DNA of 31,140 nt from a virus. The position numbers and the translations under genes were made by a program. The notes below the pieces were generated by a model. It ran no database searches. It saw only the letters and a program-made list of their open reading frames with translations, and was not told the origin of the DNA. The stretch lies in IMG/VR virus record IMGVR_UViG_3300032668_000097, positions 1 to 31,140 of that record. One strand, given 5' to 3'. This document shows positions 30,769 to 31,140 of the stretch, piece after piece (the first letter of the stretch is position 1; each line of letters starts with the position of its first letter).

Positions 30769-30985
30769 GATTACGTAGTCTCATATAAGAGGGACGTATA
30801 GACCTATGCCTACCTTTTATCCCTTTACATAGTCCTAAGTCTACTAATGCCCACATCTTCCTACAAACATTACCCCTACCCTTTTCACCAGTAAGCCTCA
30901 TAATGTCATCTATAGAGGGGCCAAAGCCAAACTCTTTCCACCAGGTCTCTATGATCATATAGATCTCTTTTTGTACAGGAGTCAA
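30761..30985 (-). CDS. LexA-like winged-helix DNA-binding protein
   Basis: The 74-residue protein uses a TTG start (TTGACTCCTGTACAA). It matches the N-terminal DNA-binding domain of LexA: LTPVQKEIYMIIETWWKEFG, FGPSIDDIMRLTGEKGRG, NVCRKMWALVDLGLCKG then KGRHRSIRP. The first strand-helix, the recognition helix (GRGNVCRKMWALVDL) and the wing are in the usual order. There is no protease domain, so it cannot self-cleave. It is probably a small phage regulator, possibly acting on its own operon or on host SOS-like sites; it could also stand in for a terminase small subunit, since it lies just before terL. Confidence 0.75.
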   Translation of the reverse strand: MTPVQKEIYMIIETWWKEFGFGPSIDDIMRLTGEKGRGNVCRKMWALVDLGLCKGIKGRHRSIRPSYMRLRNHE

Positions 30986-30999
30986 AATATATACCCTAC

Positions 31000-31140
31000 C
31001 TAGTCATGGGACCCAAAATCATCAAGGGGGGTCATTTCTATATCCACGCCTAACTCAACCTTCAAAATTTCAGATACCCCCTCCCCCTCTTCTTCTACTT
31101 CGTCTAGGGTGGGTACTTCGCTAGGATTTGATATTTGATT
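31000..31140 (-). CDS. C-terminal end of an acidic protein cut by window edge
   Basis: An open frame enters from the right edge and ends at TAG (31002-31000). The last 46 residues read NQISNPSEVPTLDEVEEEGE, GVSEILKVELGVDIEMTPLD, DFGSHD. It is strongly acidic with an amphipathic SEILKVELGV segment. The composition is protein-like and the frame points the same way as all neighbours. The family cannot be told from this piece. Confidence 0.5.
   Translation of the reverse strand, partial: NQISNPSEVPTLDEVEEEGEGVSEILKVELGVDIEMTPLDDFGSHD

Overview
The window is a 31 kb piece of a tailed double-stranded DNA phage genome. It is AT-rich, almost fully coding, and carries nearly all of the head and tail structural module. 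A P22-like portal, a gpT-like (phage Mu) capsid protein, adaptor-type proteins, no visible tape-measure or sheath gene and a large set of fibre genes suggest a short-tailed (podovirus-like) virion. The gene set (PKHD-type hydroxylase, FkbM methyltransferase, GroES-like co-chaperonin, runs of small Lys/Gly-rich proteins) resembles phages of aquatic bacteria. The host cannot be named from the sequence; a Gram-negative host is likely because a lipoprotein and LPS-type glycosyltransferases are encoded.

Layout. All genes run right to left (minus strand) except a three-gene plus-strand island. From the right edge: the end of an acidic protein, a LexA-like winged-helix protein, a 54-residue protein, terminase large subunit, a 2OG-Fe(II) hydroxylase, portal, a small helical protein, a GroES-like co-chaperonin, scaffold-like protein, a head-associated protein, a capsid-associated beta protein and the major capsid protein. 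A strong intrinsic terminator follows the capsid gene. A small protein and a second terminator come next, then the plus-strand island 18891-21928 (TPR-glycosyltransferase, GT9-like glycosyltransferase, FkbM methyltransferase). A 139-base divergent regulatory region separates the island from a second minus-strand unit. That unit holds two structural proteins, a one-TM coiled-coil protein, a cluster of small basic His/Lys/Gly-rich proteins (13.2-16.9 kb), two adaptor-type proteins, a free-standing GIY-YIG endonuclease, then about 10 kb of fibre and adhesin genes.

The most interesting region is the left end (73-4192). Three tandem paralogous small proteins (89-94 residues) share a fibre-like N-terminal part and each ends exactly in an alternating Cys tail (NCNCxCNC-stop; the first copy has one more N-C pair). 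Downstream in the same tightly spaced gene string lie a beta-rich protein, a 2OG-Fe(II)-oxygenase-like protein, a radical SAM enzyme with a complete SPASM motif (the architecture of peptide-maturing enzymes) and a Cys-containing lipoprotein. I infer a phage-encoded RiPP-like system in which Cys tails displayed on virion fibre proteins are modified after translation. This is a hypothesis built from motif and context.

No stretch above 300 bases lacks a gene. I found no tRNA, rRNA, CRISPR array, integrase or insertion sequence.
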